Positions 1 through 9,801 of a DNA stretch of 64,000 nucleotides are shown piece after piece. This DNA comes from Nonomuraea roseoviolacea subsp. carminata (GTDB lineage Bacteria; Actinomycetota; Actinomycetes; Streptosporangiales; Streptosporangiaceae). The notes under the pieces were generated by a model that saw nothing but the letters and a program-made list of their open reading frames with translations, was not told where the DNA came from and ran no database searches. The position numbers and the translations under genes were made by a program. Location of the stretch: the NCBI RefSeq assembly GCF_024172185.1, contig NZ_JAMZEC010000001.1:8779001-8843000 (forward strand), read 5' to 3'. Each line of letters starts with the position of its first letter. Within the stretch, counting starts at the first letter, position 1.

Positions 1-373
1 GCGGGCGGAAGCGCAGCGCGGACCACACCTCGTCCACGGCCACCTGCCCGTTGGGCCGCAGGCCGTACGCGCCGACGATCGGCCACAGCGTGTCGCGGTT
101 GACGTCGGACCGGTTGCCCTTCGGATAGGCCACCCACAGCACGGACGGACCGGTCAGCGCGGCGCGGTGCTCGTCCAGCAGCCGGCGGGCCGAGGCGGCG
201 TCGGCGGCGAAGAGCACGGCGACGTCCGCCTCGCCGAGGCCGTCCGCGTGCCGGGCGCCCTCGGGCAGCGGCTCGACCAGGCTCCGGTGGGCCGGGTCGG
301 ACACCCAGACGGCGGTGCCGGGCTTGACCAGGAGCTTGGCGGCGACGGTCTTGGTGCTGGTGGTCGTCGGCAT
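1..373 (-). CDS. DUF3052-like protein, 3' end off window
   Basis: Only the first 124 codons are visible; the gene leaves the window at its left edge. It starts at ATG 373-371, two bases after the stop of the dihydrofolate-reductase-like gene, so the two are probably co-transcribed and translationally coupled. The product has no signal peptide or membrane segment. The segment LWVAYPKGNR (residues 79-88), followed by a tryptophan-rich VDEVWSALRF tract (113-122), resembles small actinobacterial proteins usually labelled DUF3052 or hypothetical. No catalytic motif is visible and I assign no function. The family call comes from overall resemblance only; the reading frame itself is clear. Confidence 0.7.
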   Translation of the reverse strand, partial: MPTTTSTKTVAAKLLVKPGTAVWVSDPAHRSLVEPLPEGARHADGLGEADVAVLFAADAASARRLLDEHRAALTGPSVLWVAYPKGNRSDVNRDTLWPIVGAYGLRPNGQVAVDEVWSALRFRP

Positions 374-375
374 GG

Positions 376-918
376 TCAGGCCCTTCCGTAGGTCGCGTGG
401 ATGACGCCGGTCTCCAGGGTGCGGCTGCCGAGGAGCCGCAGCGGCACCTGCTCACCGTCGGCGAACAGCTTGGCGCCCCGGCCCACCACGATCGGGTGGA
501 TGAGCAGGCGCAGCTCGTCCAGCAGGCCGCCGGCCAGCAGCGAGCGCACCAGTGTGGGGCTGCCGGTGATCGAGATGTCCTTGCCCGGCCGCTCCTTGAG
601 CTCCTTGAGCGCGACCGGGAGGTCGCCCCGCACGATCGTGGAGTTCTGCCACCCGGCCGTGCGCAGGGTGGTGGTGACGACGTGCTTGGGGGTGCCGTTC
701 ATGTAGCCGGCCAGGTCGGCGGCCTGCGGCTCGGGGTTCGGCCAGTAGGCGGCGAACTCCTCGTAGGTGCGGCGGCCGAGCAGCATGGTGTCGGCCTCCC
801 GCATCTGGTCGGCGACGATCCGCGCCATCTCGTCGTTCAGGTACGGGAAGTGCCACTTCTCCGGTGACTCCACCACGCCGTCCAGCGAGACGAACAGTCC
901 CGCGACGATCTTCCGCAT
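376..918 (-). CDS. dihydrofolate reductase family protein (RibD C-terminal fold)
   Basis: A 180-residue protein of the dihydrofolate reductase/RibD-C superfamily, expected to be a cytosolic NADPH-dependent reductase of unknown substrate. The family pattern is clear: an N-terminal strand ending in FVSLDGVVESP (9-19), LLGRRTYEEF (46-55), a GSPTL nucleotide-binding turn (119-123) and the C-terminal HPIVVGRGAKLF (141-152). The ATG at 918 has an upstream GGAGACGCG. It is the first gene of a two-gene operon with the DUF3052-like gene and has its own promoter/palindrome at 959-987. It is not a folate-pathway DHFR by length or motif; relatives are usually annotated only as dihydrofolate reductase family. 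Confidence 0.9.
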   Translation of the reverse strand: MRKIVAGLFVSLDGVVESPEKWHFPYLNDEMARIVADQMREADTMLLGRRTYEEFAAYWPNPEPQAADLAGYMNGTPKHVVTTTLRTAGWQNSTIVRGDLPVALKELKERPGKDISITGSPTLVRSLLAGGLLDELRLLIHPIVVGRGAKLFADGEQVPLRLLGSRTLETGVIHATYGRA

Positions 919-958
919 CCGCGTCTCCGTTCACAAAAGCCCGTTTCGAGGTGCCCCC

Positions 959-987
959 ACCGTCTCACCGACAAATTTTTTTGTCAA
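959..987 (-). promoter_or_regulatory. promoter with AT-rich palindrome for the DHFR-family operon
   Basis: On the minus strand a perfect -35 TTGACA (987-982) is followed after 17 bp by a weaker -10, GACGGT (964-959). A palindrome, GACAAA-tttt-TTTGTC (970-985), overlaps the -35 and sits in otherwise GC-rich DNA, as expected for a repressor operator. No regulator gene lies next to it. Confidence 0.5.
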
Positions 988-1009
988 GACCGGCGTGCTG
1001 AACGGAGGG

Positions 1010-1032
1010 CCCGGCGCGCGCGGCGCCCCGGG
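1010..1032 (-). terminator. possible GC-rich terminator after the response regulator gene
   Basis: CCCGGCGC (1010-1017) can pair with the GCG and CCGGG blocks at 1024-1032, directly after the response regulator stop codon. The stem is interrupted and has no T-run, so the call is tentative. Confidence 0.35.
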
Positions 1033-1677
1033 TCAGGACTCCAGGAAGCGCAGCACGGCCAGCACCCGGCGGCTGTAGCCCGTGACGTGCGAGAGACGCA
1101 GCTTGTCGAACAGCGCGTTGACGTGCTTCTCCACCGCGCTCTGCGACACGTGCAGCTCCTGCGCGATCGAGGCGTTGGTCAGGCCCTGCGCCATCCGCTC
1201 CAGCACCTCGCGCTCGCGGGCCGTCAGCCGGGCCAGCGGGTCCACCTGCGTGGTACGGGCCAGGAGCTGGCGCACCACCTCCGGGTCGAACGCCGCTCCC
1301 CCGGCCGCCACCCGCTCCAGCGCGTCCAGGAAGTCGGCCACCTGCGCCACCCGGTCCTTCAGCAGGTAGCCGACGCCCTCGACGTCGCCGCTCATCAGCT
1401 CGGCCGCGTACCTCTTCTCGACGTACTGCGACAGCACCAGCAGGCGCACCCCCGGCCACCGGCGGCGGATCTCCAGCGCCGCGCGCAGCCCCTCGTCGGT
1501 ATGGGTGGGCGGCATGCGCACGTCCACGACCACCACGTCAGGCGCGTGCTCGGCCACGGCCTCCACCAGCGACGCGCCGTCGCCCACGGCGGCCGGGACC
1601 TCGTGCCCCTCCTCCACCAGCAGCCGGATGAGACCCTCGCGCAGCAGGGTCGAGTCCTCGGCCAGAATCACCCGCAC
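1033..1677 (-). CDS. NarL/LuxR-type response regulator
   Basis: A 214-residue DNA-binding response regulator. The receiver domain (1-120) shows the acidic pocket AEDS (6-9), the phospho-acceptor Asp52 in VVDVRMPP, and Lys107 in GYLLKDRV. A LuxR-type helix-turn-helix follows (about 150-205: LTAREREVLERMAQGLTNASI). The GTG start at 1677 overlaps the end of the sensor kinase gene by 10 bp, so the pair is translationally coupled and cognate. Together with the DedA gene they form a three-gene operon. Target genes cannot be inferred, but NarL-type pairs in actinomycetes often control transport or envelope functions. Confidence 0.93.
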   Translation of the reverse strand: MRVILAEDSTLLREGLIRLLVEEGHEVPAAVGDGASLVEAVAEHAPDVVVVDVRMPPTHTDEGLRAALEIRRRWPGVRLLVLSQYVEKRYAAELMSGDVEGVGYLLKDRVAQVADFLDALERVAAGGAAFDPEVVRQLLARTTQVDPLARLTAREREVLERMAQGLTNASIAQELHVSQSAVEKHVNALFDKLRLSHVTGYSRRVLAVLRFLES

Positions 1678-2834
1678 GGCAGCTCCACCACGATCGTCGT
1701 CGGCCCGCCCGGCGGGCTCGTCACCTCGAAGGTCCCGTCCAACGCCGCCACCCGGCGCGCCAGCCCCGACAGGCCGCTGCCGGCCGGGTCGGCGCCGCCC
1801 GCGCCGTCGTCCTCCACCCGCACGACCAGCGCCGCGCCGTCGCGACGGACGTCCACCGCGATGCGGGCCGCGCCGGCGTGCTTGGCGGCGTTGGTCACGG
1901 CCTCGCACACCACGAAGTACGCGGCCGTCTCGACCGCCATCGGCGGCCGTCCCGCCAGGTCGCAGGTCACGGTCACCGGCACGCTCGACCGCTCGGCCAC
2001 CCCGGCGAGGGCGTCGCCGAGGCCGAGGGCGTCCAGGCCGCTCGGGTACACCCGCCAGGCCACCTCGCGCAGCTCGGCCAGCGCCCGCTGCGCCTCCTCG
2101 TGCGCCTGGTCCAGCAGCTCCGGCCGGCCCCGGCGCGAGCGGCCGATCAGCATCGACAGGGCGACCAGGCGTTGCTGGAGCCCGTCGTGCAGGTCGCGCT
2201 CGATGCGGCGCCGCTCGGAGTCGACCGCCGCCACGATCCCGGCCCGGCTCTCGGACAGCTCGGCGATCCGGCGCTCCAGCGCCTCGGTGCGGTCGGGCGC
2301 GAGCACCGCCCAGGCCAGGCGCCGCTCCACCGCGTACACGCCGATCATGCCGGAGACGCTGATGAACAGCCCCACGAACCCGGCGACCAGCAGGTAGGTC
2401 ACCAGCAGCGGGGTGGGCTCCATGCCGTCGAACGGCTGGCCGCCCAGCCACGCCCGCAGCGCGGCGAGCGCCGTGGCGGCCCCGAACACGAACAGCGTCA
2501 CCACCAGGCCGCCCAGCACCCCGACCGGCAGCCGCAGCGTCAGGAACCGCAGCGCCCGCGCGCCGGCGGGCCGTGCCCGGCCCTCGTGCGGGCGCCCGGC
2601 GGCCCCGGCGATTCCAGGGGCTTGTCCGGCGGGTCCGGCGCTCAGGCCCAGGGCGGCCGGGTCGAGGCGGAGCCGGCGCACCTCCAGCGCGGCCAGGCGG
2701 GCGGCCGCGCCCGAGACGTTCGGATTGCCGAGGAACGGCAGCGCCAGCAGGAGGAACACCGCCTCCAGCGGGGCCGTGACCGCGCCCAGCGCCACCGCCC
2801 CGGCCACCCGGGCTCCCTCAGCGACGTGACGCAT
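1668..2834 (-). CDS. NarL-type sensor histidine kinase (HisKA_3)
   Basis: A 388-residue membrane sensor kinase. Hydrophobic segments lie near 12-36 and 98-130, with a pair at 141-172. The dimerisation/phospho-acceptor box ERRRIERDLHDGLQQRL carries His216. The ATP-binding domain shows the N box EAVTNAAKHA (311-320), EDDGAGG (341-347) and a GLSGLARRV lid (354-362). These are hallmarks of the HisKA_3 family. It overlaps the upstream DedA gene by 17 bp and the downstream response regulator by 10 bp, so all three are one transcript. There is no large sensory domain; the signal is presumably sensed in or near the membrane. Confidence 0.93.
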   Translation of the reverse strand: MRHVAEGARVAGAVALGAVTAPLEAVFLLLALPFLGNPNVSGAAARLAALEVRRLRLDPAALGLSAGPAGQAPGIAGAAGRPHEGRARPAGARALRFLTLRLPVGVLGGLVVTLFVFGAATALAALRAWLGGQPFDGMEPTPLLVTYLLVAGFVGLFISVSGMIGVYAVERRLAWAVLAPDRTEALERRIAELSESRAGIVAAVDSERRRIERDLHDGLQQRLVALSMLIGRSRRGRPELLDQAHEEAQRALAELREVAWRVYPSGLDALGLGDALAGVAERSSVPVTVTCDLAGRPPMAVETAAYFVVCEAVTNAAKHAGAARIAVDVRRDGAALVVRVEDDGAGGADPAGSGLSGLARRVAALDGTFEVTSPPGGPTTIVVELPCG

Positions 2835-3435
2835 GCCGCCCCTTGCGCCGCTCGGCCAGCCGCACGCCGACGAAGACCAGCACCGCGACGACGATCAGGG
2901 CGATCACCACGTTCGTGCCGACGCCGACGTAGGTCTCCACGAGCTCCCACTGCTCGCCGAGCAGGTAGCCGGCCATCACGAAGACGGTGTTCCAGGTGAG
3001 GCTGCCGGCGGTCGTCAGGGCCAGGAACGTCGTGAGCGGCATCCGCTCCACGCCCGCCGGGATCGAGATGAGGCTGCGGAACAGCGGCACCATCCGGCCG
3101 AAGAACACCGTCTTGCGGCCGTGCCTGAGGAACCACGCCTCGGTCTTCTCGATGTCGGCGGGCTTGACCAGCGGCATCCTCGCCGCGATCGCCAGCACCC
3201 GGTCCCGGCCGAGCAGGGCGCCGACCCAGTACAGCGCGAGGGCACCCACCACCGAGCCCAGCGTCGTCCACACCAGCGCGTCGAGCAGGTCCATCTCGCC
3301 CCGGCTCGCCGTGAAGCCCGCCAGCGGCAGGATCACCTCGCTCGGCAGCGGCGGGAACAGGTTCTCCAGCGCGATCGCGATCCCGGCCCCCGGGGCGCCG
3401 AGGTCCTCCATGAGTCCAACCACCCAGTCAGTCAT
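2818..3435 (-). CDS. DedA family membrane protein
   Basis: A 205-residue polytopic membrane protein of the DedA/VTT superfamily, whose members include undecaprenyl-phosphate and phospholipid flippases important for envelope homeostasis. Family motifs are clear: ENLFPPLPSEVILPLAGF (24-41) and FFGRMVPLFRSLISIPAG (111-128), with several strongly hydrophobic helices including a C-terminal one (173-192). The ATG at 3435 has an AAAGG site 3 bp upstream. It is the first gene of an operon with a NarL-type two-component system. That arrangement suggests the kinase responds to the membrane condition this protein influences, which is an inference. Confidence 0.9.
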   Translation of the reverse strand: MTDWVVGLMEDLGAPGAGIAIALENLFPPLPSEVILPLAGFTASRGEMDLLDALVWTTLGSVVGALALYWVGALLGRDRVLAIAARMPLVKPADIEKTEAWFLRHGRKTVFFGRMVPLFRSLISIPAGVERMPLTTFLALTTAGSLTWNTVFVMAGYLLGEQWELVETYVGVGTNVVIALIVVAVLVFVGVRLAERRKGRHASRR

Positions 3436-3494
3436 GCCTTTAAGGCTATGGATGATCGCATATGCCGGTAATGAGGCGAACGCCCGATCTGGGG

Positions 3495-3508
3495 TGTGGT
3501 AAACCACA
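3495..3508. promoter_or_regulatory. palindrome in the DedA/helicase divergent region
   Basis: TGTGGT-aa-ACCACA is a perfect 6-bp dyad between the divergent DedA and SNF2 genes. It lies 28 bp from the helicase start and could be an operator for either gene. No -10 element is obvious. Confidence 0.35.
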
Positions 3509-3518
3509 GCCCCATGTA

Positions 3519-3533
3519 CCGTACACTGTACGG
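3519..3533. promoter_or_regulatory. perfect 15-bp palindrome just before the helicase start
   Basis: CCGTACA-c-TGTACGG ends 2 bp before the GTG start of the SNF2 helicase. It occupies the position of the ribosome binding site, and no purine-rich Shine-Dalgarno sequence is present. A protein bound here, or the RNA hairpin itself, would block initiation. Confidence 0.4.
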
Positions 3534-3535
3534 CC

Positions 3536-6378
<2,843 letters not shown>

Positions 6379-6382
<4 letters not shown>

Positions 6383-7674
6383 ACGCCGTCAGAGGATTCC
6401 CCGCCTTCCCCCGTCAGCGGGCCGGCGCCCGCTTCGCCACCACCTGGTGGGGCCTGGCCTGGATCAAGGCCCTGGAGGACACGTCCCTCGACCAGGGGCT
6501 GCTGCGCAAGGGCCGCGCCTACGCCAAGACCGGCCAGGTCGGCCCCATCACGGTCAGCCCGGGCCGGCTGGCGGCGGTCACCGAGGGCGAGTACGACACG
6601 GTGGTGCGGGTCGAACGGCTCACCGCCGCCGAATGGGACCGTTTCCTCGACCAGGTCACGGCCAAGGCCGGCCACATCGCCGCCCTGCTCGACGGCGACG
6701 TGCCGCACGACCTGGTGGAGGCGGCCGAGGACGCGGCCGTGCCGCTGCTGCCCGCCGTCGGCGACCTCGAACCGGAGTGCTCCTGCCCCGACTGGGGTCA
6801 CCCGTGCCCGCACGCGGCGGCGCTGTGCTACCAGGCGTCCTGGCTGCTGGACGCCGACCCGTTCGTGCTGCTGCTCCTGCGGGGGCGCGGCCGGGACGAC
6901 CTGGTGCGGGCGCTCCTGGATCACAGCGCCGCGGGGGCCGCTCGCGGCGCCTCGGACGGCTCCCCGCCGCGGGCGGGCGCCGCCGCCGAGACCGGAGCCG
7001 ACGCCGCGCGGCCCGGGGACCTCACGGCCGGCGGCACGGTCGTCGGCGGGAAGGACATCGCCGGGACGGACCTCGGCGAGGGCCCGGAGACGGAGCGCCT
7101 GGAGGGTGTGCCCGCGGCCGAGGTGTTCGCGGCCGAGGCGGCGGGGGCCGGGCTGCCGCCGCTGCCCGAGCCGCCGCCGCTCGACGTCGCGTTCACGCCG
7201 CTCCGGCTCGAACCCGCGCCCGGCGTGGACGTCGCCGCGCTGGAGGTGCTGGCCGCCTCGGCCGCGTCCCGGGCGCGTGACGTGCTCGCCGCCGCGGCCC
7301 TCGGCCGGGAGCCGGCCGTCCTGACCGAGTACCAGGACCGGGTGCGGCTCGCCGCCGACCACGACCTGGACCTCGGCCTGGACGCCGCGGTGCGGGCCTG
7401 GCGGTACGGCGGCGCCGACGGGCTCGACGCGCTGGAGTCGCCCTGGACGCCGCCCCGCCACGAGCTGGCCAGGGCCCGGGCCGTGCTGGAGGCCGCGTGG
7501 GAGGGTGAGGAGCCGCCGCCCACGGAGCTGTCCCGCAACCGGTGGACCATCGGCGGCGACCGCCAGCTCCGCTACGGCCGCGACGGCCGCTGGTACCCGT
7601 TCACCCTGAACGACGGCCAGTGGTGGCCGGCGGGCCCGCCGGAGCGCGACCCGGCGGCGCTGCTGTCCCCCTAG
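6379..7674 (+). CDS. SWIM zinc-finger protein
   Basis: A 431-residue protein with a SWIM zinc finger. The CxC...CxH signature CSCPDWGHPCPH occupies residues 134-145 (Cys134, Cys136, Cys143, His145). SWIM domains bind DNA or protein, and in bacteria this architecture is a regular partner of SNF2 ATPases. The ATG at 6379 overlaps the helicase stop in an ATGA arrangement, so the two are coupled and probably act together. Residues about 190-275 are low-complexity and Ala/Gly/Pro-rich. A strong hairpin follows at 7702-7758. Biochemical function is unknown; the pairing is the best clue. Confidence 0.9.
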
Positions 7675-7701
7675 CGGCCGCACGTCTGACGGAGGCCATG
7701 G

Positions 7702-7758
7702 CCAGGAAGGCGCCGTGACGGCGGCCCGCCGTCACCCGGTCAGCGGGCGTCTTCCTGG
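7702..7758 (+). terminator. nested hairpin terminator of the helicase-SWIM operon
   Basis: The inner stem is GTGACGGCG-gcc-CGCCGTCAC (7715-7735), nine perfect pairs. The outer arms are CCAGGAAG (7702-7709) and CTTCCTGG (7751-7758). It lies 28 bp after the SWIM stop. There is no T-run, as is common for actinomycete terminators. Confidence 0.7.
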
Positions 7759-7854
7759 AGGCCCTCAGCCCCGTGCGGCCTGGTGCCGTGGTGGCCGTGT
7801 CCCGTCGCGCGTCCCCTTCGCGCGGCGGGGCTCCCCTCCCGGCCCGTACCGCTT

Positions 7855-7883
7855 TGCGGGTCTGTGACGGGCTCCGATAAGCT
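7855..7883 (+). promoter_or_regulatory. promoter of the PrmC-related gene leader
   Basis: TTGCGG (7855-7860), a 17-bp spacer and TAAGCT (7878-7883) fit the housekeeping sigma consensus. Transcription would start near 7890, leaving only about 17 nt before the leader Shine-Dalgarno and about 130 nt of leader before the main start. Confidence 0.55.
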
Positions 7884-7921
7884 GCCCTCTCCAGCAGTGA
7901 AAGATCAAGGAGGTGAGACCC

Positions 7922-7984
7922 ATTTCGCCAGTTCAGGCCGGGTTCTCTCCCTCCGCGGTCGGTCCCGTGACGCGACGCGGCTGA
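7922..7984 (+). CDS. putative 20-residue leader peptide
   Basis: A perfect Shine-Dalgarno AAGGAGG (7907-7913) with no other gene to serve lies 8 nt before an in-frame ATT (7922). That opens a 20-codon frame (ISPVQAGFSP...) ending at TGA 7982-7984. ATT is a rare start codon. The alternative GTG at 7913 overlaps the Shine-Dalgarno itself and is less likely. The frame ends 8 nt before a stem that abuts the methyltransferase start, the usual layout of a regulatory leader peptide. It is inferred from layout alone. Confidence 0.45.
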   Translation: MSPVQAGFSPSAVGPVTRRG

Positions 7985-8020
7985 CGGGGAGAGCGCCCCA
8001 CGGCATTCCGGAAGGGCGCT
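7945..8020 (+). promoter_or_regulatory. alternative RNA stems before the PrmC-related start (attenuator-like)
   Basis: Segment GGGAGAG (7987-7993) pairs perfectly with CTCTCCC (7945-7951), which lies inside the leader peptide frame. The overlapping segment AGCGCCC (7992-7998) pairs perfectly with GGGCGCT (8014-8020), ending 2 nt before the ATG at 8023 and burying its ribosome site. The two stems share bases 7992-7993 and cannot both fully form. A ribosome held on the leader would decide which one does. Confidence 0.5.
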
Positions 8021-8022
8021 TC

Positions 8023-8976
8023 ATGTCAGTTTCACCGCTTTCCCTCACTCCCTCCGCCATCACGGCCCGGCTCAGAGCGGCCGGCTGCGTCTTCGCCGAG
8101 GACGAGGCCGAGTTGCTCACCTCCACCGCGCGCACCCCCGCCGACCTCGCCGTGATGGTGGACCGGCGCGTCGCCGGGCTTCCCCTTGAGCAGGTGCTCG
8201 GCTGGGCCGAGTTCCGCGGTCTCCGGGTGACCCTCGATCCCGGGGTCTTCGTGCCGCGCCGCCGCAGCGAGTTCCTGGCGGCACAGGCGATCGACCTGGC
8301 CCGGCGGACGCTCGCCGACGGCGCCGCCGGTCCCGTGCCAGACGCCGGCGGTCCCGCCGCCGCCCCCGGCGGCCTCGCTGCCGGGCGCCGGCTGGTGGTC
8401 GTCGATCTGTGCTGCGGTTCGGGCGCGCTCGGCGCCGCCGTGGCGGCCGCCCTCTCCACGCCGGCCGCGGAGGAAAGGGCTGTCGACGGCGACATGCACG
8501 CCGGCGGCGGACGCCTTGCGGAGACACGCACCGCCGACGGGAGCCCCGTCGAGCTGCACGCCGCCGATCTCGATCCCGTCGCCGTCCGTTGTGCCCGGCG
8601 TAACCTCGCCCCCGCCGGAGGTCACGTTCATCAGGGCGACCTCTACGAGCCGCTTCCCGAGCGGCTGCGCGGCCGGATCGGCGTCCTGCTGGCCAGCCCC
8701 CCGTACGTGCCGACCGACGCCATCGGGCTGCTGCCCGCCGAGGCGCGCGAGCACGAGCCGCTGCTGGCGCTGGACGGGGGCGCGGACGGGCTCGACATCG
8801 TCCGCCGCGTGATCGCCGGGGCGCCGCTCTGGCTGGCCCCCGGCGGGCACCTCCTGGTGGAGACGAGCGAACGGCAGGCCGCGAACACCGCCGAGACCAT
8901 GGCCCGTGCCGGCCTCACCCCCCGGGTGACGCACTCGGACGAGCTGTACGCGACCGTGGTCACCGGCACCCGGTGA
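8023..8976 (+). CDS. PrmC-related protein N5-glutamine methyltransferase family protein
   Basis: A 317-residue class I SAM-dependent methyltransferase of the PrmC/HemK-related group (the TIGR03704-like type). It shows the SAM-binding loop VVDLCCGSGALG (about 125-136) and the catalytic motif as SPPYVPT (about 225-231); canonical PrmC has NPPY, so Asn is replaced by Ser. That suggests a paralogue, not the release-factor methyltransferase itself; the true prmC normally sits beside prfA. Start at ATG 8023 follows GAAGGGCG, which is partly base-paired in the leader hairpin. Expression is probably controlled by the leader at 7922-8020. The substrate is unknown. Confidence 0.85.
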   Translation: MSVSPLSLTPSAITARLRAAGCVFAEDEAELLTSTARTPADLAVMVDRRVAGLPLEQVLGWAEFRGLRVTLDPGVFVPRRRSEFLAAQAIDLARRTLADGAAGPVPDAGGPAAAPGGLAAGRRLVVVDLCCGSGALGAAVAAALSTPAAEERAVDGDMHAGGGRLAETRTADGSPVELHAADLDPVAVRCARRNLAPAGGHVHQGDLYEPLPERLRGRIGVLLASPPYVPTDAIGLLPAEAREHEPLLALDGGADGLDIVRRVIAGAPLWLAPGGHLLVETSERQAANTAETMARAGLTPRVTHSDELYATVVTGTR

Positions 8977-8989
8977 CGCCCCCGAGCGG

Positions 8990-9202
8990 CTACCGGTGGC
9001 CGGACGCGGCGCCGTCGCCGGTGCCGCTGACCACCTTGTACACCCCGTACAGGGTCTCCACCCCGCCGACGACCATCAGCACCACGCCGATCTTCGACGG
9101 TGTGAAGATGAAGATCTCCTCGTCCAGCCCGAACAGCCACAACGCGAGCCCGCCCGCGAACGTGGCCAGGCCGGTGAGCAGCGTCTTGCGAGCGGAGGTC
9201 AT
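8990..9202 (-). CDS. small membrane protein (two hydrophobic helices)
   Basis: A 70-residue protein with two hydrophobic stretches, LLTGLATFAGGLALWLFGL (about 8-26) and IGVVLMVVGGVETLYGVYKVV (about 38-58), consistent with a hairpin in the cytoplasmic membrane. The ATG at 9202 is preferred because GAGG precedes it at normal spacing; an in-frame GTG at 9223 lacks a site. It stands alone, convergent with the methyltransferase gene 13 bp away. I do not recognise a functional family. Confidence 0.65.
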   Translation of the reverse strand: MTSARKTLLTGLATFAGGLALWLFGLDEEIFIFTPSKIGVVLMVVGGVETLYGVYKVVSGTGDGAASGHR

Positions 9203-9325
9203 GCGAGCCTCAATTCCTTTCACCAGGGGGACATGACGCCCCGTTCGTCCGGAAATCTAGTGATGATCCGGGCGGGCGCGCTTCCTGCCGCGAGAGGAGA
9301 TCCGGCTACATCTTTCGTGTGACGT

Positions 9326-9679
9326 TCAGGCGTCGAGGAGCCCGGCCAGCACGGCGGCGTGGCTGATGTCGGCGCGGACGGTCGCGGTGAGCAGCGTCAG
9401 GGGGCCGTCCCCGGCGAGGCGGCGCAGGCGCTCCAGCGCCTGCGCCCGCTCGGGCTCCTCCAGCTCGGCGAGGTAGCGGCCGGTGAACTCGGCGAACCGG
9501 TCGGGGTCGTGGCCGTACCAGCGGCGCAGCTCGGTGGACGGCGCGACCTGCTTGCACCATTCGTCGAGCCGGGCCGCGGCCTTGGACAGCCCCCGGGGCC
9601 AGACCCGGTCGACCAGCACCCTCGTCCCGTCGTCGCCCGCCGGCTCCTCGTAGACCCGCCGCACCCTGACCCCGGTCAT
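9326..9679 (-). CDS. DUF488 family protein
   Basis: A 117-residue DUF488 protein. The signature VDRVWPRGLSK (23-33), a central W-C-K segment (DEWCKQVAPSTELRRWYGHDP) and the C-terminal LTLLTATVRADISHAAVL match this small conserved family. The usual cysteine-containing DUF488 pattern of about 115-125 residues is met in full length. Function is unproven; members are often found near stress or metal-handling genes. It is divergent from the ArsR/DUF5937 gene, with 122 bp between the starts. It could be co-regulated from there, but no operator is visible near its own start. Confidence 0.85.
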   Translation of the reverse strand: MTGVRVRRVYEEPAGDDGTRVLVDRVWPRGLSKAAARLDEWCKQVAPSTELRRWYGHDPDRFAEFTGRYLAELEEPERAQALERLRRLAGDGPLTLLTATVRADISHAAVLAGLLDA

Positions 9680-9768
9680 GGCGTCTCCCCCGTCCGTCGT
9701 CCTCCTGGTAGGAGGTTCCCGGCCGGAGCGGGTTCTCGCGCAATCGTCACAGGCGGCGCCTGCGCTAC

Positions 9769-9785
9769 ATTCGGCCCAGCCGAAT
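9769..9785. promoter_or_regulatory. operator 1 of the ArsR/DUF5937 regulator
   Basis: ATTCGGC-cca-GCCGAAT is a perfect 7-bp dyad that overlaps a TACATT -10-like element (9766-9771) and lies 16 bp before the regulator start. The same half-sites recur at 10793-10810 before the adjacent MFS gene, which supports autoregulation. Confidence 0.7.
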
Positions 9786-9801
9786 CCAAGGAGCCCCGGG
9801 C

